A model generated the notes under the pieces. It saw only the letters and a list, made by a program, of their open reading frames with translations. It did not search any database and was not told where the DNA came from. 44,134 nucleotides of DNA, taken from an uncultured Mycoplasmatota bacterium. Lineage in GTDB: Bacteria; Bacillota_I; Bacilli_A; RF39; UBA660. Below, piece after piece: positions 7,755 through 17,061 of the stretch; the first letter of the stretch is position 1; every line of letters begins with the position of its first letter. A program made the translations under genes and the position numbers. Location of the stretch: assembly GCA_945919295.1 (NCBI GenBank), contig CAMEJC010000004.1:1-44134 (forward strand). The letters are read 5' to 3'.

Positions 7755-8465
7755 GTGGAGCTAGTTAGAGATTGTTGGAATGGTGATGATTATAATGAAT
7801 TTATTAATTATTTATTTGAAATAAGAGATATTAAATATAAAAATTTTCATAGTGGTTTAGGTATTAAGAGTGAAGTTATTGGTATTAGAACACCGATACT
7901 CAAGAGTATGGCTAAAGATATTAGTAGGGGTAATTATAGGGGATTTCTAGAATTACTTAGAGAAGAATATTATGAAGAGATTACTTTATATGGATTTATT
8001 ATTTGTAATATTAAAGAAATGAATGATAGTGTAAAATATTTAAATATATATAAGGAAAGAATAAATAATTGGGCTAGTTGTGATTTGTTTTGTTCCGGAT
8101 ATAAGATAATAAAAAGGAACAAAGAATATTTTTGGAAATATATTAATGATAATATTAGTAGTGATAATTTATGGATAAGAAGAATGTGTTTTGTACTTAT
8201 TCTTAATTATTATATTGAAGAAGATTATTTAAAAGATATTTTTAAGTTATGTGATGGGTATAATATTGAAGAATATTATGTACAGATGGCGGTGGCTTGG
8301 CTTATATCGATATGTTATATTAAGTATCCTAGTGTTACTACTAAATATATAATTAATAATAAGTTAGATGATTTTACGCATAATAAGGCTATTCAAAAGA
8401 TTAGAGAATCTTATAAGGTAAGTAGCGAGGATAAAGAATATTTAAATAAATTAAAGAGAAAGTAG
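7755..8465 (+). CDS. AlkD-like DNA alkylation repair protein
   Basis: A 236-residue all-helical protein of the DNA alkylation repair (AlkD/AlkC) HEAT-like family, glycosylases that release bulky or cationic alkylated bases such as 3-methyladenine. Supporting segments are GIRTPILKSMAKDI, the paired NNWASCDLFCSGYK (family W-D region), and DNLWIRRMCFVLILNYY. Translation begins at GTG behind TAGGAG; no better start is in frame. A TATAAT box lies about 18 nt upstream of the start, without a clear -35. The next gene follows after 11 nt, so the two are probably cotranscribed. Substrate specificity is not predictable. Confidence 0.9.
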   Translation: MELVRDCWNGDDYNEFINYLFEIRDIKYKNFHSGLGIKSEVIGIRTPILKSMAKDISRGNYRGFLELLREEYYEEITLYGFIICNIKEMNDSVKYLNIYKERINNWASCDLFCSGYKIIKRNKEYFWKYINDNISSDNLWIRRMCFVLILNYYIEEDYLKDIFKLCDGYNIEEYYVQMAVAWLISICYIKYPSVTTKYIINNKLDDFTHNKAIQKIRESYKVSSEDKEYLNKLKRK

Positions 8466-8476
8466 GCTTTGAAGTT

Positions 8477-9073
8477 ATGATTAATTATGTAGATAAAAAG
8501 ATTTATTATCATATTAATACAGGTGATGCATTAGAGGTAGGAGACATAATTGAGATGAGAGATTGTTATAATAAATTTCATGATGAAATATATGATAGTG
8601 AGTATTTATTAGATGGTATGGATGCTAATATGCTTCTTATTAATAAGAGAAGAAATAAAGAATATGATAATTTTGATATAGATGAATTTAGGCTTGTATA
8701 TGAAACGGTTAATAATAGTGCTGCGATTACGAGAGAACTTATCTTTGAAGAAGTTAGAAAAGAGATTGATAAAGAACTGCCTTCGAGAATGAAATGTTTA
8801 TATGTTTGTGAAAATATGGAAGATATAAATAAATGGTTAGAAATATTTAAAAGGACAAATAAAAAAGATAAGGATTATCAAATACTAAAACTCGAACTTA
8901 CTGGAAAATGTGTAACTTGTGATGCTAGTTATGTTCTTAGACAAAATATTTCTTTAAATAAAAAACGAGAACTAGCTAAGAAATATTGGAATGGTGAAGT
9001 AAAAGATAATGAAAAGGAAGTTTTATTTGAAGGAACTGCTACTGTAAAAGAAATTATCTGTTCTAATAAGTAA
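8477..9073 (+). CDS. DUF2441-type protein, possible ADP-ribosyltransferase fold
   Basis: A 198-residue protein that looks like the DUF2441 family: an N-terminal YYHINTGDALEVGDIIEM segment, a central RELIFEEVRKE helix, then LPSRMKCLYVCENMEDINKW and a late YWNGE. The opening resembles the NAD-binding start of small ADP-ribosyltransferases such as Arr, and from memory DUF2441 is grouped with that fold. This is not established here, and no catalytic Glu can be assigned with confidence. The ribosome-binding site is weak (GAAG). It forms a two-gene unit with the AlkD-like gene 11 nt upstream. Confidence 0.65.
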   Translation: MINYVDKKIYYHINTGDALEVGDIIEMRDCYNKFHDEIYDSEYLLDGMDANMLLINKRRNKEYDNFDIDEFRLVYETVNNSAAITRELIFEEVRKEIDKELPSRMKCLYVCENMEDINKWLEIFKRTNKKDKDYQILKLELTGKCVTCDASYVLRQNISLNKKRELAKKYWNGEVKDNEKEVLFEGTATVKEIICSNK

Positions 9074-9102
9074 TTTACATTTTTTTAGTGAAATGATATA
9101 AT
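9074..9102 (+). promoter_or_regulatory. Promoter of prfA-prmC
   Basis: TTTACA and TATAAT with a 17-nt spacer, immediately after the preceding stop codon. Confidence 0.65.
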
Positions 9103-9127
9103 AATTACAGAAAAGAGGGAGAAACTT

Positions 9128-10186
9128 ATGATAGAGAGACTTGAAGCAACTGAAAAGAGATATAATGAAATAGGAGAAGAATTATCTAATCCAGAAGTTA
9201 TATCTGATATAAAGAAAATGACTGATCTTTCTAAAGAGAGAACTAGTTTAGAAAAGATAGTGGAAGTATATAAAAAATATAAGAAAGTACTTGCGGATAT
9301 TGATGAAGCTAAAGAATTATTACATGATAAAGATATGGCTGATTTTGCAAAAGAGGAACTTGGTTTAGCAGAAGAAGAAAAGAAGAAATTAGAGGATGAA
9401 CTTGAAATTCTTTTGATACCACATGATCCTAATGATGATAAAAATGTTATTGTTGAAATTAGAGGAGCTGCTGGGGGAGATGAAGCTAATATTTTTGCTG
9501 GGGATTTATTTGATATGTATAGTAAGTATGCTAATCAAGAAGGTTGGAAAATTGAAATACTTAATGCTGTCGAGGGTACTGCTGGAGGATATGCACAGAT
9601 TGAGTTTATGGTTAAGGGAGATTCTGTATATTCTAAATTAAAATACGAAAGTGGTGCGCATAGGGTGCAGAGGGTTCCCGCAACAGAGAGTCAGGGAAGA
9701 GTACATACTAGTACTGCTACTGTTTTAGTTATGCCAGAAGCAGAGGAATTTGACTTTGAACTTGATGAGTCAGAAGTTAGAATCGATATTACAAGAAGTA
9801 GTGGTTGTGGAGGTCAAGGTGTTAACACAACAGATAGTGCGGTTAGACTTACACATATTCCAACAGGTATTATTGTTTATTCACAAACAGAAAGAAGTCA
9901 GATTAAGAATAAAGAACTTGCTTTTAAGATACTTAAAACGAGATTATATGATTTAAAACTTAGAGAACAAGAAGAAAAAGAGGCTGCAGAGAGAAAAGTT
10001 AAGATCGGTACTGGAGATAGAAGTGAAAAGATAAGAACATATAATTATCCACAAAATAGAATAACAGATCATAGAATTGGTTATACTTCAATGAATTTAG
10101 ATAGAGTAATGAATGGTGATATGGAAGATTTAATTGAAGCTTTAATTAATGAAAATCAGAAAAGGGAACTTGAAAAAAATGAATAG
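9128..10186 (+). CDS. prfA: Peptide chain release factor 1
   Basis: A 352-residue class I release factor that reads UAA and UAG and triggers peptide hydrolysis. It shows the N-terminal coiled domain, the anticodon-like tripeptide in [10 protein letters not shown] (PAT, RF1-type rather than the SPF of RF2), and the GGQ loop [17 protein letters not shown], whose glutamine is methylated by the product of the next gene. Start is ATG behind GAGGGAGAAA. The prmC start overlaps its end by 8 nt. Most genes in this window end in TAA or TAG and therefore depend on this factor. Confidence 0.98.
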   Translation: MIERLEATEKRYNEIGEELSNPEVISDIKKMTDLSKERTSLEKIVEVYKKYKKVLADIDEAKELLHDKDMADFAKEELGLAEEEKKKLEDELEILLIPHDPNDDKNVIVEIRGAAGGDEANIFAGDLFDMYSKYANQEGWKIEILNAVEGTAGGYAQIEFMVKGDSVYSKLKYESGAHRVQRVPATESQGRVHTSTATVLVMPEAEEFDFELDESEVRIDITRSSGCGGQGVNTTDSAVRLTHIPTGIIVYSQTERSQIKNKELAFKILKTRLYDLKLREQEEKEAAERKVKIGTGDRSEKIRTYNYPQNRITDHRIGYTSMNLDRVMNGDMEDLIEALINENQKRELEKNE

Positions 10187-10955
10187 TGATGATATAAAGA
10201 AAGAATTAGAGCAAAGAGGATTTGATTCTAATTCTTTTGATTATTTGTATAAGTATTTAAAAGACAATGATTTATTGAATAGATTAGATGAATATACTAA
10301 AAGATTATTAGATGGTGAACCTGTTCAATATATTATTGGCAATGTTAGTTTTTATGGAAATATTATTAATGTTAATAAAAATGTCTTGATACCGAGATTT
10401 GAGACGGAATTATTAGTTGAAAAGACTATTAAATTAATTAAAAAGAAATTTGATAAAAATATTGATATATTGGATATTGGAACTGGTAGTGGATGTATAG
10501 CTATTACTTTAGATAAAGAAATTAGTTGTGATGTTGATGGGGTTGATGTATCAGAAGATGCTCTTGATGTTGCTAGGAATAATAATATTTTAAATGAAAC
10601 TAATGTTAATTTTTTTATGAGTGATATTTTTTCTAATATTCATAAAAAATATGATGTTATTATTAGTAATCCTCCCTATATATCTTATGATGAAGAGATT
10701 ATGGATATTGTAAAAAATAATGAACCTAATAATGCTTTATATGCTGATAATAATGGATTATATTTTTATGATAAAATACTTAGTAAATGCTTATTATATT
10801 TGAAAGATAATTTTGTTATTGCTTTTGAAATAGGATATAATCAAGGTAGAGATATTGAAGCTCTTGCTTATAAATATTTATCTGATATTGATGTTTTGAT
10901 AGAAAAAGATTATAATGATAGGGATAGATTTGTTTTTATAAGTAGTAAATATTAA
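10179..10955 (+). CDS. prmC: Release factor glutamine methyltransferase PrmC
   Basis: A 258-residue SAM-dependent methyltransferase that modifies the GGQ glutamine of release factors. It has an N-terminal helical substrate domain, the [14 protein letters not shown] segment, the SAM loop [11 protein letters not shown], and the amide-methylating motif NPPY (SNPPYISY). The ORF track start is 30 nt earlier, but no ribosome-binding site precedes it; this ATG has GGGAAC about 10 nt upstream inside prfA. prfA-prmC is a classic conserved pair. Confidence 0.94.
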   Translation: MNSDDIKKELEQRGFDSNSFDYLYKYLKDNDLLNRLDEYTKRLLDGEPVQYIIGNVSFYGNIINVNKNVLIPRFETELLVEKTIKLIKKKFDKNIDILDIGTGSGCIAITLDKEISCDVDGVDVSEDALDVARNNNILNETNVNFFMSDIFSNIHKKYDVIISNPPYISYDEEIMDIVKNNEPNNALYADNNGLYFYDKILSKCLLYLKDNFVIAFEIGYNQGRDIEALAYKYLSDIDVLIEKDYNDRDRFVFISSKY

Positions 10956-10966
10956 TTATTAAAATA

Positions 10967-10996
10967 AAAAAGAAGCTTTAGTTTGCTTCTTTTTAA
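10967..10996. terminator. Bidirectional terminator between prmC and the zinc-ribbon gene
   Basis: AAAAAGAAGC and GCTTCTTTTT form a perfect 10-bp stem with an 8-nt loop. It overlaps the stop of the minus-strand gene. Confidence 0.85.
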
Positions 10997-11265
10997 CCAA
11001 TAGTGGCTACGATTATATTAAAGAATATACCGATACCCCATCCAATAAGACAATAAGTTAATACGCTTTTGGCTCTTATTGGAGTTTGGTTTTTCCAAGT
11101 AAAATATAATATTAATCCAACAATTGGAAAGAATAATGATAAGATATTCAAACCAACATTTGGTTTGTCTTCATCATTATTTTCTTCTTTTTTTACTTTG
11201 ACACCACATTTTGGACAAATATAAGCTTCTTTAGATATTTCAGCTCCACAATTTTCACAATACAT
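10993..11265 (-). CDS. Small zinc-ribbon membrane protein
   Basis: A 90-residue protein with an N-terminal zinc ribbon (CENCG near residues 3-7 and CPKCG near 17-21), a short charged linker (KKEENNDEDKP), and two hydrophobic helices (about 36-55 and 67-88). Such proteins are widespread in Firmicutes and have no settled role; some are thought to be membrane-anchored sensors. A good AGGAGGAGAC ribosome-binding site precedes the ATG. It lies downstream of the penicillin-binding protein gene on the other side of a short gap, with no clear functional link. Confidence 0.8.
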   Translation of the reverse strand: MYCENCGAEISKEAYICPKCGVKVKKEENNDEDKPNVGLNILSLFFPIVGLILYFTWKNQTPIRAKSVLTYCLIGWGIGIFFNIIVATIG

Positions 11266-11314
11266 TTTTGTCTCCTCCTAATATAATTATATCATATTAA
11301 TTTTAGGAAAACAA

Positions 11315-13291
11315 TTATTCTCCTGCACTTATGGTGTTTTCTTCTTTGAATACGGCATCTAAATCTTTTGATGTTGTATCAAGTGTTGGTTCAGTACCTT
11401 TAAGATAAAAGAACATTTCTTTTTTTTCGTCATTTTCATTTGCAATTATTCCAGTAATGGGATTTACTAGGACTCCAACTACGTTGTCAGGTATATCATA
11501 CCAAGAGGCTTCATGTTCTTTAAAATATGCTTCCATGGTATCAATCCAAATATTTTTATGATAAGAATTATCACTACTATTGATTTTACTATTATCATCA
11601 TAACCATTCCAAACTCCTAAAACTGCATTTTGATTATATCCCATTATCCAAAGATCGGTATCTGTTGTTCCTGATTTGATGGCATATTTATGAGTGATAT
11701 TTGGAAGAAGTGATATTAGGGTTGGATAGTTATAGTCGATGAAATTTTTATTATATGTAGCAGTTAACATTTCATTTAAAATGAAAGTAAGACTGGAATT
11801 TAGAACGGCCTCTTTTTCTTCTTTATTTTCATATAAAACATTTCCTTTTGAATCTTCTACTTTTTTAATGAAATGTGGATTTACTTTATAGCCAAGATTG
11901 GCAAAAGTTGAATAGCCAGTAGTCATTTCAATTAGACTTATTTCTTCGGTACCAAGTGCAAGAGATGGAATTGGAGTTAACTCACTTGTTATTCCAATTC
12001 TTTTAGCGGTATTTATGAGCATATTTTCTCCGAGAAAAAGATGCGTTTTCACAGCATAAACATTATCAGAATATGAAATAGCCGCTGCCATAGAAATGGG
12101 GCCATTGGCATAATTATCGTTATAATTTTTGGGACTATATGTTTTGTCGCCTGCAAAGGTGAATGTTGTTTTTTCGCTCGTAAAAGATGATGATGCTGTG
12201 AATCCGCTTTCGAGGGCTGTATAATAGAGAAGTGGTTTCATAGTAGAACCAACTTGTCTTTTTGAATCGATTGCTCTGTTAAATTGGCTACTATTGTAGT
12301 TATTTCCTCCAATTAGGGCCATTACTCCGCCAGTATTTGGATCCATCATAATAGCGGCGGTTTCTATTTTGGTTTCATCATTTATATAGCTATAAACAGC
12401 GGTTTCTAAATCTTCTTGGGCATCTGTGTCAAGGGTTGTATATATTTTTAACCCACCAGTTTCAATTAATGAAGATGGTATTTCACTAAGTGAATTTAGT
12501 TCTTCTAGAACAGCATCGCGAAAGTAATTAATGCTTTTTAGATTACTAGTTTTTTGTTTTCCTACTATGATTATATTTGTATTAAGAGCGGTATTATACT
12601 CTTCTTCGGTTATTACTTTATTTTTTTTCATCATAAGTAGAACTACTTTTTGTCTTTCTTTTGCTAGATTGTAATTTTTAACTGGTGAATAATTATTGGG
12701 AGATTGAGGAATTCCCGCGAGCATTGATGCTTCGGCGATTGATAAATCGCTTGCTGATTTACCAAAGTAGTATTGGGATGCTGATTCGATACCATAGATG
12801 CCTCCATAGTTAATAGTATTTAAATAGCCTTCAAGGATTTCATCTTTGGTATAGTGGACTTCGAGCTCACAGGCGAGTTTGGCTTCATCAATTTTTCGCT
12901 TCCATGTTTTTTCGAAATTTAGAAAGAGATTTCTGGCATATTGTTGAGTTATTGTTGATGCTCCTTCTCCTTTATCTCTATTTATAATATTAGTTATCAT
13001 AGCTTTGACTATTCTTAAATAATCGAAACCAATATGTTTATAGAAATATTTATCTTCAGTAGCAATTGTGGCATTTATTAGGTTTTTATTTATTTTATCT
13101 AGGGGTATCCAGTCATCATTGGTTTGGAAAACTAATTCGTTTTTATTATCATATAGGTAATAAGATTGTGATTTGTTTATTTCCATTTTTGGTGTTATTA
13201 AACAATATAGGTAGACTGCAATATTACCAAATATTAAGATAATGATTGGTATTAAAATTATTTTAATAATTTTTTTTATTTTTTTCTTCAT
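11315..13291 (-). CDS. Class A penicillin-binding protein (PBP1A family)
   Basis: A 658-residue bifunctional peptidoglycan synthase. Residues about 8-30 form the membrane anchor. The GT51 glycosyltransferase domain follows, with ATEDKYFYKHIGFDY (catalytic Glu), GASTITQQYARNLFL and the KRKIDEAKLACELE block. The transpeptidase domain has SxxK in GSTMKPLLYY, SxN as SDN in AISYSDNVYAV, and KSGTTDTDLW in place of KTGT (Ser for Thr at the second position, which is common). No large C-terminal extension is present. Start ATG behind AGAGGGA. It would polymerise and crosslink the wall from outside the membrane. Paralog assignment within class A is uncertain. Confidence 0.95.
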   Translation of the reverse strand: MKKKIKKIIKIILIPIIILIFGNIAVYLYCLITPKMEINKSQSYYLYDNKNELVFQTNDDWIPLDKINKNLINATIATEDKYFYKHIGFDYLRIVKAMITNIINRDKGEGASTITQQYARNLFLNFEKTWKRKIDEAKLACELEVHYTKDEILEGYLNTINYGGIYGIESASQYYFGKSASDLSIAEASMLAGIPQSPNNYSPVKNYNLAKERQKVVLLMMKKNKVITEEEYNTALNTNIIIVGKQKTSNLKSINYFRDAVLEELNSLSEIPSSLIETGGLKIYTTLDTDAQEDLETAVYSYINDETKIETAAIMMDPNTGGVMALIGGNNYNSSQFNRAIDSKRQVGSTMKPLLYYTALESGFTASSSFTSEKTTFTFAGDKTYSPKNYNDNYANGPISMAAAISYSDNVYAVKTHLFLGENMLINTAKRIGITSELTPIPSLALGTEEISLIEMTTGYSTFANLGYKVNPHFIKKVEDSKGNVLYENKEEKEAVLNSSLTFILNEMLTATYNKNFIDYNYPTLISLLPNITHKYAIKSGTTDTDLWIMGYNQNAVLGVWNGYDDNSKINSSDNSYHKNIWIDTMEAYFKEHEASWYDIPDNVVGVLVNPITGIIANENDEKKEMFFYLKGTEPTLDTTSKDLDAVFKEENTISAGE

Positions 13292-13381
13292 AAATATCCC
13301 TCTTTTAAGTATTTTGTTATAGCATTTATTATTATGTTAAAAAATTGTTAAAATATGTTGTATTTTTTCTAAAGATATGAT

Positions 13382-13780
13382 ATGATTTCAAATGAAATGT
13401 TTGGAAGTGGTATTATTAGAATTAAAATTAAAGGATATTTAAAAAATAATACAGATAATGAACTTTTGGAATTTGAAGAAAAAGGAATTAAAATTAAAAA
13501 TAAAATTATTTATTATAATAATAATGTAAAGAATACGATTAAATTTAGTGATAAAGAAATAATACTGATAAGAGAAGGTAATGATTTTTTGAATACTTTT
13601 GTTTTTAATATAAATAGGAGTTATAGTAATTATTTATTAAAAGAAAATAATTATGATATTGATTTAGATGTTAATACATTCATTATGAATGTATCTGATA
13701 ATAGTATTTATGTTAAATATTTGATAGTGGAAACTAAATGTGAATATGAATTTAAAATAGAAACGAGTGATATATTATGA
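13382..13780 (+). CDS. DUF1934 (YwiB-like) protein
   Basis: A protein of up to 132 residues with alternating strands and charged turns, matching the DUF1934/YwiB small beta-barrel family in pattern and in position before argS. Its start is unclear. The first ATG sits inside a probable -10 box (TATGAT 13381-13386), the ATG at 13397 has no ribosome-binding site and would give a nearly leaderless mRNA, and a GGAAGTGG lies before an in-frame ATT at 13415 that would give a family-like RIKIKGYL start. The stop TGA overlaps the argS start as ATGA. Function unknown. Confidence 0.75.
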   Translation: MISNEMFGSGIIRIKIKGYLKNNTDNELLEFEEKGIKIKNKIIYYNNNVKNTIKFSDKEIILIREGNDFLNTFVFNINRSYSNYLLKENNYDIDLDVNTFIMNVSDNSIYVKYLIVETKCEYEFKIETSDIL

Positions 13781-15384
13781 GTATAAAAAATAAACTACAG
13801 TATATTATAAAGAATAGTCTACCGGTTGATATGGATGTTAATAATATTATTATTGAAATTCCTAAAGATAGAAAAAATGGTGATTATTCTACTAATGTAG
13901 CTTTTTTACTTACAAAGAAACTTAAATCTAATCCAATGTTGATTGCTAATGATATTAAAGATAAAATTAATGATGAAATGATCGATAGAGTAGAAGTTGC
14001 AAGTCCTGGTTTTATTAATATTTATTTATCTAAGACTTTTTTACTTAGTAATATTAATGTTATTTTAGAAAAAGATAGTGATTATGGTAAAAGTAACTTT
14101 GGTAATGGGGAAAGAGTTAACTTGGAATATGTAAGTGCCAATCCTACTGGGACTCTTCATATTGGACATGGAAGAGGTGCTGTATATGGTGATAATTTAG
14201 CAAAAATTATGTCTTGGGCTGGATATGATGTAACTAAGGAATATTATGTTAATGATGCTGGTAATCAGATGTATAATCTTGGTATATCGATAAAAGAAAG
14301 ATATAAAGAAAAATGTGGATTAGAATGTAATTTACCAGAAAATGGATATCATGGTAGTGAGATAATTGATATTGCCCAGTCTTTATATGATACTTATGGT
14401 GAAAGTAAGTTAGAAGCTGATATAGAATTTTTTAAGAAAGAAGGACTTGATATACTACTTGAAAATATAAAGAAAGATTTAGATATATTTAGAGTAAATT
14501 TTGATGTATTTACTAGTGAACAAACTTTATATGATAAAGGACTTGTTGATATGACTTTGAGTAAGTTGCAAAGGAGTGGCAAATGTTATATAAATGAAGG
14601 GGCTTTATGGCTTAAAACTACTGATTTATATGATGAAAAGGATAGGGTACTTATAAAGAATGATGGTAATTATACTTATTTTCTTCCAGATATTGCTTAT
14701 CATAGTGATAAATTTAATAGAAAATTTGATAGATTAATAGATGTACTTGGTTCGGATCATCATGGTTATATTCATAGACTTAAATCTTCACTTGAAATTC
14801 TTGGGTATGATACTTCTAAACTAGATATAAAAATACTTCAGATGGTTAGATTAATAAAGAATGGTGAAGAAGTTAAGCTCAGTAAGAGAACAGGAAAGAC
14901 AATTACTTTGAATGAATTAATTGATGAAGTTGGTGTGAATGCTTCAAGGTATTTCTTTGCTTCGAAAAGTTTAGATACGCAAATGGATTTTGATTTGGAT
15001 TTAGCAGTTAAAAAGAGTAATGAAAATCCTATTTATTATATTGAATATGCTAATGCAAGAATATCTTCAATTATTAGAAATAAAGAAGAAGAATATATAA
15101 ATTCATTTAGTACTATTGATAATGAACTTGCATATACTATTTTGAATAAGTTAGTACAGTTTGAAGATGTTGTAATTGCTTCTGCTAGTAAGGGATTGCC
15201 TCATTTAGTTGCTAATTTTTTGTATGAACTTGCTAGTTTGTTTCATAGTTATTATTCGACAGAAAAGATTGTTACTGATGATGATGTTTATACGAAAGAG
15301 AGAATCGCTTTGATTAGAGCTATTAAAATTGTTATGAATAATGCTGCGAATATGCTTGGATTAATACTTAGAGAAGAAATGTAG
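13777..15384 (+). CDS. argS: Arginyl-tRNA synthetase
   Basis: A 535-residue class I synthetase for tRNA-Arg. It has the Arg-RS N-terminal additional domain, the HIGH motif in TGTLHIGHGRGAVYGD, a KMSKS-type loop reading VKLSKRTGK, and the C-terminal DALR-type anticodon-binding helices (from about residue 420). Translation is coupled to the preceding gene by an ATGA overlap. It is followed after 12 nt by rpoE, so the three genes appear to form one operon. No T-box is visible upstream. Confidence 0.97.
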   Translation: MSIKNKLQYIIKNSLPVDMDVNNIIIEIPKDRKNGDYSTNVAFLLTKKLKSNPMLIANDIKDKINDEMIDRVEVASPGFINIYLSKTFLLSNINVILEKDSDYGKSNFGNGERVNLEYVSANPTGTLHIGHGRGAVYGDNLAKIMSWAGYDVTKEYYVNDAGNQMYNLGISIKERYKEKCGLECNLPENGYHGSEIIDIAQSLYDTYGESKLEADIEFFKKEGLDILLENIKKDLDIFRVNFDVFTSEQTLYDKGLVDMTLSKLQRSGKCYINEGALWLKTTDLYDEKDRVLIKNDGNYTYFLPDIAYHSDKFNRKFDRLIDVLGSDHHGYIHRLKSSLEILGYDTSKLDIKILQMVRLIKNGEEVKLSKRTGKTITLNELIDEVGVNASRYFFASKSLDTQMDFDLDLAVKKSNENPIYYIEYANARISSIIRNKEEEYINSFSTIDNELAYTILNKLVQFEDVVIASASKGLPHLVANFLYELASLFHSYYSTEKIVTDDDVYTKERIALIRAIKIVMNNAANMLGLILREEM

Positions 15385-15396
15385 GAGGAATATGAG

Positions 15397-15831
15397 ATGC
15401 TAAGTAAAATGAGTAAAGAAAATTTGGAACTACTTTCTTATACAAAGATTGCAGAGATGTATTTGAAGGAAAATAAAAAAACAATGAATACTGCTGAATT
15501 ATTTAAGGAAGTATGTGAGTTATTAGAACTTAGTGATGAGGAATATCAAGATAAAATTGCTGATTTTTTTGAGTCACTTACTACTTCGAAAGATTTTATA
15601 CTATTAAGTGATGGTAATTGGGATTTAAAGGTTAATCATTCTGTTAAAATTGATATTGATGATATATATGAAGAATCTGATACAGAAGAAGATGTAACAG
15701 AAGATGATGATTTATCAGAAGAGGACAATTATGATGATGATTATACTGATACAAGTGATGATGATTTAATAGATGATGATTATTCTGATTTAACAATAGT
15801 GGATGATACAGAACTAGATGAAGAAAGCTAG
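15397..15831 (+). CDS. rpoE: RNA polymerase delta subunit
   Basis: A 144-residue delta subunit, a Firmicutes-specific RNA polymerase component that increases recycling and promoter selectivity. The N-terminal half is a HARE-HTH winged-helix domain (YTKIAEMYLKENKKTMNTAELFKEVCEL). From about residue 88 the tail is almost all Asp and Glu with Thr, Ser and Tyr, as expected for the disordered acidic region. AGGAGG lies 8 nt before the ATG. The gene's last codons form the 5' arm of the terminator. It commonly sits near argS or pyrG. Confidence 0.95.
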   Translation: MLSKMSKENLELLSYTKIAEMYLKENKKTMNTAELFKEVCELLELSDEEYQDKIADFFESLTTSKDFILLSDGNWDLKVNHSVKIDIDDIYEESDTEEDVTEDDDLSEEDNYDDDYTDTSDDDLIDDDYSDLTIVDDTELDEES

Positions 15832-15840
15832 TTCTTTTTC
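15811..15840 (+). terminator. Terminator of the DUF1934-argS-rpoE operon
   Basis: GAACTAG and CTAGTTC pair across a 10-nt loop, followed by TTTTTC. The 5' arm is coding sequence of rpoE and the stop codon lies in the 3' arm. Confidence 0.7.
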
Positions 15841-16140
15841 TTTGAAAAAAATTCATCTACTTATATGTACTTGATTTACCAAAAGGTATAATATTTACGA
15901 GTGATATTCTTAGTATAATTTAATTCCTATTATAAAATAGTGTAATCTATTATAAGTAAAGTCTTTCTAAAGAAAAATAAAATATATAAATGGATATGGT
16001 AACATATATAATGTTTATGATAAGTTTTATATTTATAGTAAGCTTTATTTATACACTAGAGGATGAGATAGATATCTTGTTTCAGGATATCTATTTTGTA
16101 ATATTTAAATTTTTTGTTCATATGTTTAGTAGGAGGCAAT
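15840..16140. other. Long leader before the dehydratase-related gene pair
   Basis: About 300 nt without a secure gene. It holds possible -10 boxes (TATAAT near 15885 and 15914) without good -35 partners, and a weak inverted repeat near 15932-15955. It also has a 9-bp hairpin ATAGATATC/GATATCTAT (16068-16094) followed by TTT. A hydrophobic reading frame starts at 15990 and runs 80 nt into the next gene. The hairpin could act as an attenuator. Confidence 0.35.
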
Positions 16141-16220
16141 ATGAAGAAAAAGATAAGAATAGGAATACCGAGAGCACTTCTTTATTATCGTTATTATATT
16201 TTATGGAAGTCTTTTTTTGA
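15990..16220 (+). CDS. Doubtful short hydrophobic ORF
   Basis: A 76-codon frame whose first 45 residues could form one or two membrane helices (SFIFIVSFIYTL and FVIFKFFVHMF). Against it: there is no ribosome-binding site before the ATG, it contains a strong hairpin, and its last 27 codons merely read the next gene out of frame. It may be a leader peptide or noise. Listed so that it is not overlooked. Confidence 0.2.
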   Translation: MDMVTYIMFMISFIFIVSFIYTLEDEIDILFQDIYFVIFKFFVHMFSRRQYEEKDKNRNTESTSLLSLLYFMEVFF

Positions 16221-17061
16221 AATAATTGGTTGCACAGTTGTACTTAGTTGTCCTACTAATAAAGAAATATTAGATAATGGTAAGTATTTATCTGTTGATG
16301 AGAGTTGTTTACCTTTTAAGATTTATTTAGGACATGTTAAGTATCTTAGTGATAAGTGTGATTATATATTAGTGCCTAGAATATGTAATTATGGTAAAGG
16401 TAAAAGAGTATGTATGAGATTTAATGGAGTATATGATGTGGTTTATAATCTTTTCCAAAATAATAATATATTAAATTATAATATTGATTATTTGAAAGGT
16501 AAATATGAATTTTTTGAATTCATAAAGATGGGTCTTAAAGTGAATAAAAATATATTTAGAGTTATCTTTTCTTATTTTGTAAGTAAAAAAAAGGAAAAGA
16601 AATATAATCTTTCTTTAAATAATAGGGAGATTAATACTTTAAAATCTAATAAACTTAAGATACTTATTGTGTCGCATCCTTATGTTGTATATGATGATTT
16701 TTTAGGTGGTAATGTTATTAGATACTTGAAAGAAAATGGTATTGATGTTTTATATTCTGACAGAATGGATAGGAAAGAATCTATTTGTTATGCTAAAGAA
16801 ATTTCGGACACTTTATATTGGCTTTATTCAAAAGAAAATATTGGTAGTATAGTGTATTATAAAGATGCTATTGATGGTATTATTTTTCTTTCTTCTTTTC
16901 CATGTGGTCCTGATTCTCTTGTTAATGAATTACTTATTAGAAAAATGGATAATATTCCGGTAATTAATATTATTCTCGATGAGAGCACTGCAACTTCTGG
17001 GCTTTATACGAGACTTGAGAGTTTTATAGATATTATAAAGGTAAGGCGAGAAAATGGATAG
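16141..17061 (+). CDS. Acyl-CoA dehydratase activase-related protein (first of pair)
   Basis: A 306-residue protein resembling the COG3581/DUF2229-type relatives of 2-hydroxyacyl-CoA dehydratase and its activase. Typical blocks are IGIPRALLYYRYY at the start, DESCLPFKIYLGHV with a probable Fe-S ligand Cys, ILVPRICNYGKG, and a late SFPCGPDSLVNE. Family members likely bind a [4Fe-4S] cluster; their substrate is unknown. The ATG at 16141 follows AGGAGG; the longer ORF-track start is not needed. No ASKHA ATPase domain is attached, unlike the large fused activases. It overlaps the next gene by 8 nt. Confidence 0.8.
   Translation: MKKKIRIGIPRALLYYRYYILWKSFFEIIGCTVVLSCPTNKEILDNGKYLSVDESCLPFKIYLGHVKYLSDKCDYILVPRICNYGKGKRVCMRFNGVYDVVYNLFQNNNILNYNIDYLKGKYEFFEFIKMGLKVNKNIFRVIFSYFVSKKKEKKYNLSLNNREINTLKSNKLKILIVSHPYVVYDDFLGGNVIRYLKENGIDVLYSDRMDRKESICYAKEISDTLYWLYSKENIGSIVYYKDAIDGIIFLSSFPCGPDSLVNELLIRKMDNIPVINIILDESTATSGLYTRLESFIDIIKVRRENG

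Noticed and set aside
15644-15856. His/Leu/Asn-rich minus-strand ORF opposite rpoE
   Set aside because: It is the mirror image of the acidic Asp/Glu codon run of the delta subunit tail.
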